Shown: positions 47,541 through 61,000 of the stretch, piece after piece
Numbering within the stretch: the stretch's first letter is position 1
Layout: the number at the start of each line of letters is the position of its first letter
From: Desmodus rotundus
Lineage: Eukaryota > Chordata > Mammalia > Chiroptera > Phyllostomidae
DNA: 64,000 nucleotides
NCBI RefSeq assembly: GCF_022682495.2
Contig: NC_071392.1
Span: forward strand, 85,948,797-86,012,796
Direction of reading: 5' to 3'
Program-made: the position numbers and the translations under genes
The notes under the pieces: generated by a model
Told to the model about the DNA's origin: nothing
What the model saw: the letters and a program-made list of their open reading frames with translations, nothing else
The model's database searches: none

Positions 47541-50310
47541 AAACCTAACATTTTTTAATAGTGCTTCCTCCTTTCCTCATCTTTAGGTGATACCTCTAGT
47601 TTTTATGAATAAAGTTTATTTTTTCCACTGCTTTCCTGAACAAAAGGTGAGTCACCCGCAGAGTTAGGAGTACACAACAGTAGGCTCTTTTGTAAGTTGA
47701 ATGTGGGCACAAACTACCTTCCTGCATACCCGGGAAGCACTGCAGGCCTGTAAGAGAAGGTGATGGAAGCTTCGTCAGCACAGTACCAAACAACTGGTGA
47801 CCGGGACAAGGGCAGGAAAAGAGCATCCTGAAACGGTGGGAAATCACGACCTCTTGTGAGGAGGTGGAGAAGCAGCTGCCTTCCTATAGAACCCTGGTAC
47901 CCGTCTAAGGCCTCTCGGACCGCGAGTGCGGTACGGTAGAGACAGACAGCAGGAGGCACGCCTGCGGGCACCTTTGATCTCCAGCGAGCACAGCGGACTT
48001 TTGTCTTAGCGACGCTCAGAGAGTGCAGGTTTCTGGTGAAGACAGCCAAGGAGGCTGAAGATGGTAAATGAAGTGTCCTAGAGGCTGAAAATAACGTTGA
48101 TTGGAAGGAAAGGCATCTCTGTGAGAGTTAACTTTGGGTGGGACTGTTAATTATTAGAAGAGAGAAATTGACAGAGAGATATAGTACAAACAGGGCCCAA
48201 GAAATTTCAGGGCCTGGAAGTTTGGTTAAGTAATTGATTGTTTCCCAGAAGTGCAGAAGAAACTCCTGCAAATAGCTTGTGGTGTTCTCTGAGCTAGCTA
48301 CCTGGAAATGGGGAAAAAGAGAGTTAATAGAAAATTTACCTCACTTGGGTAGCCTGTGTTCAGATGACAAAAATAGAATGGTTATAATCACCCTGAAGTT
48401 TCTGGAATAATGAAGCGTTTTCCTGAGTAGGAATAAGTAACAGAGGCCTTTGAAAGACAGCAAACAGGTGCAGCAGTTGGTAACCCTCAGCTAGTCTTTT
48501 CCCGTATTATGCAGTCTTAGTAGGATCTGTGAGTTCAGTAAACACCCACAGCCAAACCCGTGGGTGGCCTTGGGGCTAAACCACCAGCTGTAAATCAGAC
48601 AGACCGGGTCCCTGCCCTCACGAAGTGCGCGTGTAGTGGGAAAGAAGACACTGAGTAAACCATTACAAATGTGACGATGGATATGTTAGGGAAATTCATG
48701 CGAGTGTGAGGCATGGGGATAGGCCAGAGGAAATGGCCTTTAGGTTAAGACCTGAAAAATGAGAAGAAAACCTTAAAAAGACTGATGCAGGAATCCCACT
48801 TTGTCCTGAGGAGTACCATCCCTTCCCCCATAATCCCCGCTGGGCCATGGAGTGCCTGTGTGTAAGCTGGGAAAGGCCTGACTTGAAGCCCTGCCAGGGA
48901 GAGCAGCAAGGGCTGGACAGCGCCCCCTCCTGGCCCTTAGATTTGGTATCTTCTGTGGGGCCCAAATGGCACCTGCACGTGGTGCCCCTCCCCCACAGGA
49001 CAGGACTTTAGTTTGTTACATGCAGCAACAAACAGTGCTGATCATTTTACTGATATTTAGCTAATGGATAAAACTATTCGCATATCAAAAAGATTGCAGA
49101 CCATTCCAGTGTAAGGTCAGCCTGAAGGTCATTGAATACTTAATAGGGGGAAAAAAGTGTTCTGATTTCCCGTGGCATATATAAATTACATATTATGGTT
49201 CTGCACATCTGAGACTGTAATTATCAACAAGGACATGTGTTCAGGTCCACTGTCATTGTCTTTGGTTGTTCACCAGGGAGGAAGCCCCGCACCGGGAGTT
49301 CTTCCCTGTGATGTGGAGGGAAGGTCAGGCGGGGGCAGTGGCTCCAGGGGCACGGAGCGGTCTGTGAGCAAGGGGGCATTAGCATCCGTGTCCCGTGTGC
49401 AACACAGCACCACGGCTGGAGGAGAGGGGCAAGGCAGACAGCGGCCCGGGGCGAGTCTGGAAAACACACAGGCCCAGCCGTGGAAGAGCTGTTCACTCGT
49501 CGGGGATTGAAGATGTGGCGGTAGTTCAGTTTATTTTGTTGAAAAATTATGGCAGAAGATGTGGCAGAATCCTTCAGAGTAAAAAATGAAATGCTGAAAA
49601 ACTGGTGAAGAGCATATAAGAAATATAGCAGTTTGCCCAAACCCTCTTCCCTCTTCAGCTCCCCTACTCCTGGTCCCACTCTAACAGGCTCCTTAAAAAC
49701 TTTAAAAGAATTTTTTCCTTTTTAAAGCTATAACCGATACAATTGCACCTTTAAATTTTTATTTATTGCACCCCTTTCCAGCACATGGGAAAGTTGAGTA
49801 ATGAACCCAGGTTTCCCGCACCCAGGCTCACTGATTGACAGCACCTGGCAGTCCAGCCACACTTTCCTCTGATCCTCCAGCTGCAGAGAGAGCGTGTGCT
49901 TCCCAGTACGTGCTATGGAGGGAAGCAGCAGGCCCTTTATCAGCTCAGCTCCTGCAACTTCCCTCCTGCTTGGACCAGTCAAGGTCAGAAGGTGCAGAGG
50001 ATCAGATGAGCCCCACTCAGACCCTGTGCCCTGCCTTCCAAACCATGTGGACTTTGTGCTGAGGGTGGTGATGGCAAAGGGGAACTGGCAAAGGGGAACT
50101 GGCAGGCTTTTGCCAAAGCAATACAGTAGCTGATGGGAGGCCACAAAGACAAAGGACAAAAAAAAAAATTCCACACCAAAAACCCCCAAACCCGTATCCT
50201 ATACGTGGAGTGACAGGGCGAAAACGGAGTCCGAGGGAGCTGTAAGAACCAGTTCCAGAGCCAGACAAGCTAGATGCAGTATTCGTTCTATTGTGTTTTA
50301 TTCCCAGAAG
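47541..50310. other. Spacer downstream of TCAF2, no gene seen
   Basis: The only recognised item is an L2 fragment in reverse orientation at about 48,590-48,790 (GTCCCTGCCCTCACGAAGTG, GGTTAAGACCTGAAAAATGA). Open frames of 110-150 codons in this stretch overlap one another on both strands and show no domain. Confidence 0.45.
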
Positions 50311-50662
50311 TTTATATCATTTATTGTTCTATTACAGTTGTCCCAATTTCCCCCCCTTTGCTCTCCTCCACCCAGTTTAGCCCCCAACTCCCAGTCAGTC
50401 CCCGCCATGTTGTCGGTGGGTCATTGATATGAGTACTTTCACTAGTCCCTTCCCCTTCTTTCCACCCTTATCCCCCTCCCGCCTCCCCTCTGGCCGCCGC
50501 CAGCCTGTTCCTTGTCTCCATGCCGCTGGTTCTGTCGTGCTCATTAGTTTGGTTTTGTTCATTAGGTTCTTGTTATAGGTGAGATCATATGGTGTTTTTC
50601 TTCCATTGACTGGCTTATTTCACTTGGCACAATACTCTCCATTTCCATGGATAACTTTCTTA
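50311..50662 (-). mobile_element. 5'-truncated L1: end of ORF2 and 3' UTR
   Basis: Reverse-orientation bat L1 3' end: TTATTGTTCTATTACAGTTG, CCCAATTTCCCCCC, then GTGAGATCATATGGTGTTTT and TGGCTTATTTCACTTGGCAC, the complement of the conserved ORF2 C-terminal coding end. Severely truncated. Confidence 0.8.
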
Positions 50663-50934
50663 GAATAATTTCTCTAGACTTAGTACATCTCAGAAATCAT
50701 AGATCATCCCTACCACTGGCAGCAAAGTTGTTTTCACGCATTCAACAGTAGTCGGACGGGGTCACAGTTACGGAGACTGCGAACTTAGAGACCAGTGGCA
50801 GGGCCATGGCAGTCTCTGTGAGAGAGAAGGGCTCCAGCTTCCTCTGCAGAGAGTGGGGGAAAGTCAGATTTTGTCTTTGTCTCTATGACAACCGGTTACC
50901 CTCAGCATCATTTATCCATGTACCCTCCCTGACA

Positions 50935-51380
50935 TCATGGTTAAAGATACCAGCTCTGAAGTACAACTGCCTGCGTTCAAATCCCTTCTCTACCCAAAGG
51001 CTAATGACATGTGGAGACAAAGAGGAAACTAGATTCCGATACCTTTTTGGAGGTTACATTTGATGTTTAATAAAAATTCAATAGCGAATATGGGATAAGT
51101 AGAACTTTGTCGAACTTCCTTTCTTCCATTTTCTAGGTGAATTTTTGTTTAAATTGTAAGTTATTCATGGAGGATAAGCTATGGGTTTCAGCCAAGCCCG
51201 ATGCTTCCTCTCATTAGGTTTGCGACTTCAGAAGTTATTTCATATCCCTCAGTGTGTGTGTTCATCTACGAGATGGGAATAATAGTATCTGAATCAGAGC
51301 TCTTGCAAAGATTTCATAACCCACAGAAGCTGCCCCACCCAATGCCTGGGCCACAGCCACTGCTCATTACATAGGAGGTG
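50935..51380 (+). repeat. MIR SINE, split in two pieces
   Basis: The first part is at 50,935-51,010 (ACTGCCTGCGTTCAAATCCC) and the second at about 51,215-51,380 (GCGACTTCAGAAGTTATTTC, GAGATGGGAATAATAGTATC). About 200 bp of unrelated sequence lies between. Reverse-orientation L2 end sequence follows at 51,385-51,460. Confidence 0.55.
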
Positions 51381-51792
51381 TCACTACTGTTCATTCAACT
51401 CACAAATATTTCCTGAGCGCCTTTCATGTGACAGGCACCTGGCAAAGCACACTAGTGAAGTAGAAGGAAATTATCCTAGAATTGAGGGAAATGCCGGTGG
51501 GACTCAGAAGTTCTAAGATGCTCCCTAGGTCAGCTCTCTCTCTGGGGAGCCACTCTGCTCCACCAGAGAGTCGAGCCTCCTCCGGAGGAGCATCCAGGGC
51601 GGGAAGCAAGGCCCCTGGAGAGGGCACTCCTGGATATGCAGAGAAACTGCCGAGAAGCACTGGGGTGTTTTCCTGAGAAAGTCGGATTCCTCGTGTCCGT
51701 GACCGTCACCGCCTCCCTGAAGACAGCGAGAAAGCAGATTTGGGCTCGAGCACCGAGGCCAGCCCCGGGTGTGAGCTGCCGCCTCCTCGTGT

Positions 51793-52047
51793 TTACCGCT
51801 CAGTGTGCACGTGGCCCCGCATGGGGTCTGCCTCCCACCCAGGCAGACAGGCCAGGCTGGCAGCCACTTCCTTCTGCACCGGCCAGCCCCAGGCCTCAAA
51901 GAAGGGAGCCAGATTCTTCTGCACTTTTTCGGAGAACTTCTTCACCCACAGATTCATCTTGCCAGTGTTGTCTTTGGGGACGCCAGAGAGGGTCTGGTAC
52001 TCAGCAAAGAGCTGGGTGAACGGCTCCCACCCGAAGGCCTCCTGGAG
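51793..52047 (-). CDS. TCAF2: TCAF2 terminal coding exon with stop codon
   Basis: Encodes [37 protein letters not shown] and [13 protein letters not shown], ending in TAA at 51,795-51,793. The acceptor is CTCCCCAG. No AATAAA was found on the minus strand in the next 1.1 kb; the best candidate is a variant ATTAAA near 51,067-51,072, so the 3' UTR end is uncertain. Confidence 0.92.
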   Translation of the reverse strand, partial: LQEAFGWEPFTQLFAEYQTLSGVPKDNTGKMNLWVKKFSEKVQKNLAPFFEAWGWPVQKEVAASLACLPGWEADPMRGHVHTER

Positions 52048-55000
52048 CTGGGGAGAGAACGAAGGGGCAGGATGAGGCGCCACACTTCCAAAAGTAACGG
52101 CAGCGTGCTTGCTGGTGAGAATGTTTTGTTCACAGTGGTAACTGCCCCTTACATGCTCGGTTGCCCCACTCCCATACTTTGTCCCCTGCCCCCACCGACC
52201 CCTGCACATAAATACCGTCGTTGGCTCATCCCACCTCTTAGCCACAGCACCTGTACCCCCTGAAGCTAGTGGGGGCTTCATGGGAACCTAATATCTTAAT
52301 AGAGGTAAAAACTCAATAAATGACAGTTATTATTATATTTAAGTTAAAAAGTTAGGCCCCCCAGATCCTAAGTTTTCCCAGGCACCAGACAGGTTTGGGC
52401 CTGAGTGAGAAACCCTCATGTCATATATATGAGGGGGGACCCCCAAGAACCTGGAGTTATCTTCTGGAGGGCGGGCCCCTTGCAGTGCAGGCTCCCCCCA
52501 CTGGGTGAGAGTTCTAGGAACATCTGTAACAGCGCAGCAGCTGGCGTTGTTGTGAGAGGCTGCATTCAGCTTCAGTGAATTTGTTTTGAAGACTCTTGGG
52601 TTTGCCCATTCCATGATGGGTGATTTATAAGCGCACCTGCCCCCAAACGGCAGGACCCCTGGACTCCACCCTCCCTATTCACCTGATCTCACCCTGAGCA
52701 ACTTTTTGTTCCGTTTGTTTCCCTGGATGAAAAAGTCCTCAAAGGGAAATGTTTTGCTGATTGTGGAAGAGGTGACAAAACACAGCAGAAGCACTAAAAG
52801 GCATCAAAATCGAGGACTTCAAAAACTGCGTTGAGCAGTGGAAAAAAACATCTCGATAGGTGTGCTGCATCAAATGGAGAGTGCTTGGAAGGGGACTGAA
52901 GTTTAAACTGAAGATGTAAGAATAAATACACAGCACTTTATAAATAAATTCTGTTTTGGGGGTTCTCCCTTGTATTTGAAATGATAATAGGGGGAAGAGG
53001 GCAGTAGAGCAGAATTTTGACAGGTGATTTGACAGATAATAGACAAGGTATTCAAGCAGGTTTCAGCTGCAGGAAGGGAACATGGGGAGGCCCAGAAGCC
53101 TGGAACAGCGAAGTGTGCTCACAGCGGGAGGCGGCTCATGTACTGCAGGGTAATTAGGGGGTGGGGAGCCTGGGAGGTGGAGCTGGAGGTGCTGGTGACA
53201 GTCCAACGATGAGGGGCCTCTGCACTCTGCCAACTGGCTTCGCCTTTACCCTGCGCGGGAAGGAGAGCACCTGGATAGCGTTCAGCGGGGAACAGTAAGG
53301 CTGCTTTGGAAGATGGGTTGCAGGGGTAGAGGCAAGATGCTGGCTCAACTTAGGAGGTTGCGGAATAGGCAGGGAAGGGTAATGAGGACCTGGGCTAAGG
53401 CCAGAGCGGGAGGAGTGACGGGAGCAGGACTCTGGCAGGTAGAGGAAGCAGGTGTCTGCCTGTCCTGAGGCCGGGGCTTGGACTCCAAGACATAAGTGTT
53501 TCCACAGCTGTTGCAAAATGATATTCAGGGCTCCACAGTGAGTGGGTGGGGGTGGCAGCCTCCTACCATCTCAGGTCTGCTTCCCCTGCGAGCCGTCGTG
53601 CTGGCTCGGTGAGAGCCCAGGACCGACTCAATGCAAAGTTATTTCATTGACAATCACTGTAGAAAACGAGTGGAAGAAAAAATCAAAAAGAGGGACTCGT
53701 AGCTAACTTCTGCTTTTAGGTTCTGGGCCCGCCCATTGAATGGATGATATGGGACAGGCTGCTCAAACTCCCGAACGTATTGTGCGCCCCCGTGAGAAGA
53801 GCGCCGCCCAGCTCCTGCCCGTGGGGCGAGGGGGATGGCACAGGAGATCTGATGTGGGGAACAGCTTCGACCACTCAGAAACTTTAACATTCTACGCAGC
53901 ACTGGGGGAGGAGATGGGGACTCGTACTTAGTATTTCACAGGAAGTGGACTCGGCTCAGGGTCTTCTCCCATTGGGTCAGTTGGTTATTTGTTCGTTCTA
54001 ATGACATTGTGGGTGCAGGAAGTCTGAGAATCCCCCTAACAGACCGATCTCCTAGCAGGCCTTCTTCAGTTGTCCCATAGACACGTCACTGTTACTGTGA
54101 AGGGACAGAACACCCGCTTGACCCATAAAACAAAGGTGAGGGAAAACAAAGCCAAACAGGGCAATGACCCTTCCTGAAGCACTTACTAGGGCACCAAGGT
54201 CAAACAGTGAGTGGAAGAGCTGTGAGTCAATCTCAGGGATGCCTAACTCAGAACTTCTGCTCCTGACCAAAATACCAACAGGCTGTATTTCTCTCTACTT
54301 ACTTTTTTCATAACCCTTTTCATTTCCTCTTATGATCACAAAATCACAGGAGGTGAGTGGGTCAGGTGTTACTATCTCCATCTAGAAATGTATAACCTGA
54401 GAAGCACCACCCTATGCCCAGTCTCCCGTGTCTAGGGGATGTCGTGGGCCCAGGCTGGTGGCGGTGGTGAAGGATGACACAGGATGGAGGGCTCTGACGG
54501 CCCCACCTCCCTGAGTTTCGGCTCAGTACCTGTAGATACGTTTCCAGAGCTGTCCATACGTTCCAGTTACACAGGGGGGCTCCCTTCGCCAGGTGCTCTT
54601 TGATCCTATTCTCTCGCTGTGGAGGGCTCAGAGCAGGGTGGGCCCGAGCCCTGGGGATGCCCAGGACCGTCTCATGCACATAGACTGACCAGAGGTTGCA
54701 GGTGGCCTCGGTGGTGTGCGGGGGGAACTCCCACCCATGCCGCTGCTGGTTGTGGCCCAGCTCGTGGATGGGTCCCCACAGACCAGTGCTCCTCATGTTG
54801 GTCTCACTGATGAGCTCCTGCACTGACTCCAGGTGGCACATGATGGGGTACCCTGCATGCATCCAGCCTGCGAACCCAAGAGGAAGAGGTGAGCGATGGC
54901 GGCAGGGGGCGGGGGCACCCAAACCAATCTCCCTTCATTCCTCTCCACTGTGTAACTTTTCCGCACCATCCTGGCTGCAGCCAACAACCCCTGCATTTCT

Positions 55001-58000
55001 GTGCTCATTGGAAAGCAGGTGGCTTTCCCAACTTGGTCAGAGACTGGAGTCCCCCCAGCCTCTCACACTGCAGTTGTGCGCCCTCCTCATGCTGGCCCTG
55101 AAGAATGTGAATGCACTCTGCACAGTCATTCTTGCCACAGTTCAGTGCTTCCCGTGTGTGTGTGTTCCCTATGCGTGCGAGGCCGTGACGTCATGCCCTG
55201 AGTCTGAATTTAGGATCCTCGCAGCTAGGACAGTGTCGTCTCTCCTGTATAAACCCCTGGTGCCTGCATGTGTACTATTTAGCCGAGAGAATCTGTCCTT
55301 TTTTAAAGAGCAGAAAACGGGTCCAGAGACGGTTTTTCCACGTTGGACCCAGATTGCCTTATTTTTTTTTATTTGGATTCCCTTCTTTCCTCTAAATCGC
55401 TCGGTGCATAAACCTCTTTCCTCCCTCTTTTCATGGCCAACTCTCACTTATGCTTGAAGGAAATAGTTCTCTTTCCACCTCTCCTCGAAACAACCCTCAT
55501 TGCCATCTGTGAGCTCCTGGTGCCATGTCTTTCTGAGATTGTTCCACCAGTCCTGGGAAATCTCCACTTGTAGAGGTACATGATTTGCCTTCTGCCGTGT
55601 ACACATCTTTGCGTCCCATCAAGGCCCCTGTATTTCATGTCTTTTTACCTTCATTGGTAAAATTATGCCTTACCCATCCTGGACATTAAAAAAAGGCAAA
55701 ATAATAAAGGGTGTCCCCCAACTAGGAGCCCTTCCCTGCAGCACCCACCAGCGGAGATCTGCACGTCAGCAACAATCCTCTCGGGGCGGGGAAACGGGAA
55801 AGGCCGGGCTGCCAGCCGGGCTATAGCCTGCATCATCTCATCCCAGAGGCGGAGCACGGGCTCGGGGTCCTCCAGGGCCCGGAGGTTGGCGGTCGGCACC
55901 GTCAGGATGATGTTGTCCGTTGCCAGCTCCCCCCAGGGGGCTGGACTCTTTTGGACACAGCTCCTCCACTCCTCCAGGGATGTCTCACCTGGGGGTAAAT
56001 ATCATGGATCTGTCATCCGCTTCCCCAACTTCCCTTGGGCTGAAAAACACGACTTGAACCCCAGGAGGAGGATGCTGAAATACTGAACTGTCACCACGTG
56101 GTGTCCAAGCCATGAAGGGAAGGAGGGAAGGACAGACCTCTGGACCCTTCCTTCGGTTCTACCCTGGAGTGTCTGCAGACACAGGGTGTTCAGTTCCTCC
56201 TTCCTCTACTTCAACCTCAAACAGTTCTCCCTCCTCCTGTCCACCCGTCCGTATCCCTCTCCACCTTAGCAACCAGCCCCTAACTATACCGCAGCATCCT
56301 CAGCGTCCCCCCTTTCCTCAGCATTCAGTCCACTTACCCAGCTTGTAGTATGGGGCAGGCACAGCCCTCTTAACAGTGACAGACATGGGTCCCAGTTCAC
56401 TGCCTTTAGGCACGATGACATAGAGAAGGCCACCCCAGAGGCAAGAGACCGACTGTTTGGTCGTGTCCATACGGCACTGGTGAGTCACCACAGGGGCTCG
56501 AGACAGCTTGCTGGCCTTGGTCAAGTCGTCGGTGTGGCAGCCAATCTGTACCTGCAGAGGTGATTCCACCGTGTGTGGGAGGAACTAAGTCCCCGTGGTG
56601 TGTGCATGGGGTTGTGTGTGGCGCTGTGCAGATGAAGGGTATTAGAAAACCTCTAAGAGCTCCAAGATGGTGGCCAACTAGGTGGAAGTGATACTCACCT
56701 CCTCCCAGGACTAAATTAGAATTACATCTAACTTATAGAACAGTCAACCTGAACGAACAACTAAAGAGTAGAGAACAGAAATCTTATAAACAAGGATTTA
56801 CAGAAGAATTCACATTGAGCCTGGTGTGGAGGGTGGAGACGGGAAAAGGGCTCGCCCCACAGCCATGTGCAGTGGTTGAGAATCTCAAAGGGCATCTCAG
56901 TTACAAAGCATATCTCACCCTCTGAAGAATACGCAGTCTCAACCCCACGCCAGGCTCCCCAGCCCGGAGCACTGTGCTGGGAAATGGAGCCCACGTAACA
57001 TCTGGCTGTGAAAATCACACGGGATTCCATCCACCAGGGAGGGACAGGAGACTGCTAGATGCCCAGGTGCCCTCTTAAGTGGCTAGTGCACACACTTTTG
57101 TTTGCACCCGCTGGGTCCCGCAGGAGAGACTGCAGCTCACGGTAGACTGGAATCATACAGGGAGAGACTGGATTGTGCCTCTCGAGAGAGGGCTGCAGGG
57201 ACAGCCACCAAAGACCCTGTGCTGAGTTCCATGACACCCACAGACACCATCTCTCCTGGGCTGAACACACCCCTCCAAGTGATGTCAGCCTGAGGAAAAG
57301 CACTACCCCCATCCTCCCAACTCCCAGAGGTTCTGCCAAGCTCACGCCCTGTGGGGATCAGACAGCTGCGGCCGCCCTGGGTCTGAGGTGCAGTCTTTAT
57401 GGAAGGCCCACGAGGAAGTCCAGGCGGACTCAGGGGCTGTTAGGGAGGCACAGGGAGAAACTGAGCTGTGTGGCTGTGGGATGACGGCCATTTTTCCCTG
57501 GGTGCCCTAACTGGCGCCATGGCTCCTCTGTAGACCCCTCCCTCCACACAGCCAAATCTGCTTAGCCTGATGAATTCTACTGGCCTCACCTTGACAACTC
57601 CCTGAAACCCTGACCCACCATGAAGCTCCACAGGCCCCAGCAGTGGTGGCTGGCCTTGGTGTACCCTGAGACTTTTGCTGAGTGGGCTCAGGCCCAGCAC
57701 TGATGCCAAGTTTGAATCTGTATCAACCTGGTGAAGACCATTTGCCCGCTCCTGGTGATTCACTGAGAACCTACCTTATGCAACTCACACACCACCAGAG
57801 GCACTTTCTGTGACTGAGCCAAACAGGAAGCCAGCTGGCAGAGGTGGATCTCAGAGTGCCTTGGGCCTTTTTCTGAGGTGCACCAGGCTTGGTAGTAGTG
57901 GAAAGATGCGTTGGTGTGTAGCTTGACCTTTCCCATGTGCATCCAGGCCCAGCAGAGGCAGCCACAAACTAGGGATCACTCTTTACCTCCTAACAGGTAT

Positions 58001-61000
58001 CTAGGGCTGGTCACAGGTAGTGTCTGACATTGACCTGTACTGGAGTCCCCCCAAGAGGCTCCAGAACTAACACACCTCCGAATGTGACCCTATTAGCTCC
58101 AAGTGGCGTGCCCCATGGGAAATATCAGCAGGCACCAGACCCTGTTAGGATGAACTCTCCTTCATGGGGTTAGCCCCTGCATAGCAGCTCTTACACTGTG
58201 ATTGGGGCCAGTCTTCACATTCAGCCAGCCTGAGGGTCAACCTCCCTCAAGGACAGGCCAACAGCAATCAAGACTCAGCTATAATAGGAGAGCTCACATA
58301 ACCCACACAAGGTCATTCCTGGAGCACCCATTCAAATGTTCAGGGGGACTGTGCCACTGAGTCCCATAGGACACCTGTTACATAAGGCTACCTCTCCACT
58401 AAGACTGGGAGATACAGAAGACCTAGCTAATACACAGAAATAAATACAGAGAAGCAGCCAGAGTGGGGAAATAAAGAAACATGCCCAAACAAAAGAACAA
58501 GAAAAAATCTCCAGGGGAAAAAAAATAAACAACTAAATGAAATAAAGGCAAGCAATGTACCAGATACAGACTTCAGAACACCGATTATAAGGACACTCAA
58601 GGAACTTAGTGAGAACTTCAACAAAGAAATAGTAACCATAAGAAGGGACATAAAAATAATAAAAGAACCAGTCAGAATTGAAGACCAAACTCATCAAGAA
58701 AAAATAAGAGAGAAAGGACCCAAATAAATAAAATCAGAAATGGGGGAGAAATGACAACTGACACCACAAATGATTATAAGAAAATGTTGTGAACAGCTAT
58801 ATGCCAACAAATTGGACGACCTGGAGAAATGGATGAATTCTCAGAAGCACACAGTCCTCCACAACCAGATCAAGAAGAACAGGAGTGAGAGAAGGGAACC
58901 AAGTGAAATGGGTCAGAGTACAACAAATACCACAGGATGTCACCCTTGTGTGGCGTCTAAAGAACAAAATAATGAACAAAATTGAAACAGACTCATGGAT
59001 ACACAGAACAGACTGAGGGTTGCCACAGGGGCCGAGGGGGTGGGACTGGGTGAAATCGGAGGTGGCGGGCGGCCACGAGGATGTAAAGCCCGGCAAAGGG
59101 AACACAGTTGATGGTATTGCAATGACTGTGCACGGAGCCAGGTGGGCACCTGAGAGGCTGGGGAGAACACCAGGTATAAAGTATACCATTGTCTGACCGC
59201 TGTGCTGTACACCTGAACTAATGCAAAACAATACTGAGTGTAAACCATGATAGAAAAATAAAACATAAATTAAAAAAAGGATGCACTCAAGCTTCCCTGT
59301 TCTCTGAGCTACGCGTGGAAGCCTAGGCTATCTTAGCACTCCAAACGTCCCATGGTCTGAAAGGCACATGGAAGCACTTTTCCAGGGAGTAGAACAGCTC
59401 CTGAGTCTGACGCTGACCGGGGTCCCCTGTGCCTTCGTACCAGGCAGCACCCCAGGCTCTGCTACCGGGTCCTAAGCCCACGCGTTGAGTGTGATGCTGG
59501 GGATGAGCCTGAGGAGTCCCGTCTGCCCTGTGCGCACAGACAGGAGGCTTGACCTCAGGCGGTGGGATCTGCCCCAGTGGGGGACGGGGATGAGTCTGCC
59601 TTCGTGCTCTGCCCAGGTCTGCCCTCCAGGGCTGGTGGGCTGAGTTCCCCTTTGTTTTCTTAGGTTGCTTTCCTTAGGTTTAGTGCACATGAGCCCCAGG
59701 AAGGAGCCTGGCACAAAAGAGGCCCTGACTGTGGAAGGAAGTGACCCTCCGAACAGAGGCACTATTTTTATGAGTGACCGGATTAAGCACACCCTTCAGG
59801 TGTCACGGGAAAGAGGTAAACCCACAACAGAGCCAGTGTGCTGTGGAGAAACGGGTGTGTCTGTGGATGTGCAACGGGGCCTCCTCTTCGGTCAGGAGGC
59901 AAAGCCCACCACTCTGGGAAGTCGCGGGCTTTGGTCCGAGTACTGGACCTGATGTCAGAGCTCCGGTGCTGTCACCACCCCCTCAGGCCCCCTGAGATTT
60001 AGCTGCATCACCTGTGTAGCCTGTGAAAAGGGCAGACCATTCCCTTCCCCGGCCTGGAAGCACTGCCTGGAGCTGGTGGCAGTGAGGCAGCCCTGAGGCT
60101 TTCGGAGGCGGGCAGTGGGTGTTCTGGCCTTACCTTCAGGCCGGGACAGGCCACAGCTTCAGGCAGTGAGACTTCTGCGTTTTGTCCATTTAGGACGTAG
60201 AGGCCAGTACTCACCCAGTACTCGCTGTCGCCTGAGGAAAGCCACAGGAGAGGCTTGAGTTCTCTCCCCACCCCCTCCCAGAGCCTCACAGCCCCTCCCT
60301 CAGGTGAGGCCCCTGCCCTGCAGACCTTAACTCCTCCATGCTTCTTGCTCTCATCCCTCCTAAACCCCAAGTGGAGCCCAACCCGCCTTCCTAAAAGTAG
60401 CTAATAAACAACGGAGCTGCCTGCCTGGGCCGCAGCACCTGCTAACCCCACCTTTCCTGGACCTGCAAAGCTCCCAGTGCTCTCCCCTCACTTCCTACCT
60501 GGGTTGTTTCCATCGATGTGCACCGTGATGGGGTGTTCTGAGGGGTCCAGGCTGGAGGGGCAGGTCCCAGTCCCCAGCCCCTGCACCAGCTTGGAGCAGT
60601 CAGTCCCAGAGCGTGCCAGCTCGGTGGCCAGGCAGAGCACTGCGGCCTCATGGGAATCACTGGCCACGGGGTTTTCCCGGCTCACAGCGGGGAGGCCAGA
60701 CAACTGCAGCATCTTCCGTATGAGTCGGTGCATGGACATGTATGCAGGGACGTCCCCTGCAGGGATCTGCAGGAAGGCGGCCCCATCGGCTCCCAGTTTT
60801 GCCAGCCAGTTCTTTTCCAAGTTCCCATTCCCCTGGTTCAGGATGGCCTGGAATTCTGACAGCGCCTTGCGGAAGTGGTAGCTCCGCATCTGGGGGGTGG
60901 GCACAGGGAAACAGCCTGGGCTGAGAGTGTGAGGTAGGATGCTGAGGCCAAAGCAGTTGAGGATGACGTTACCAGGGAAACCAGCCAACACAGAGCGGCC

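Noticed and set aside
54696..55457. 253-codon plus-strand frame
   Set aside because: It is antisense to a TCAF2 exon and its intron; openness follows from the codon content of the real gene.
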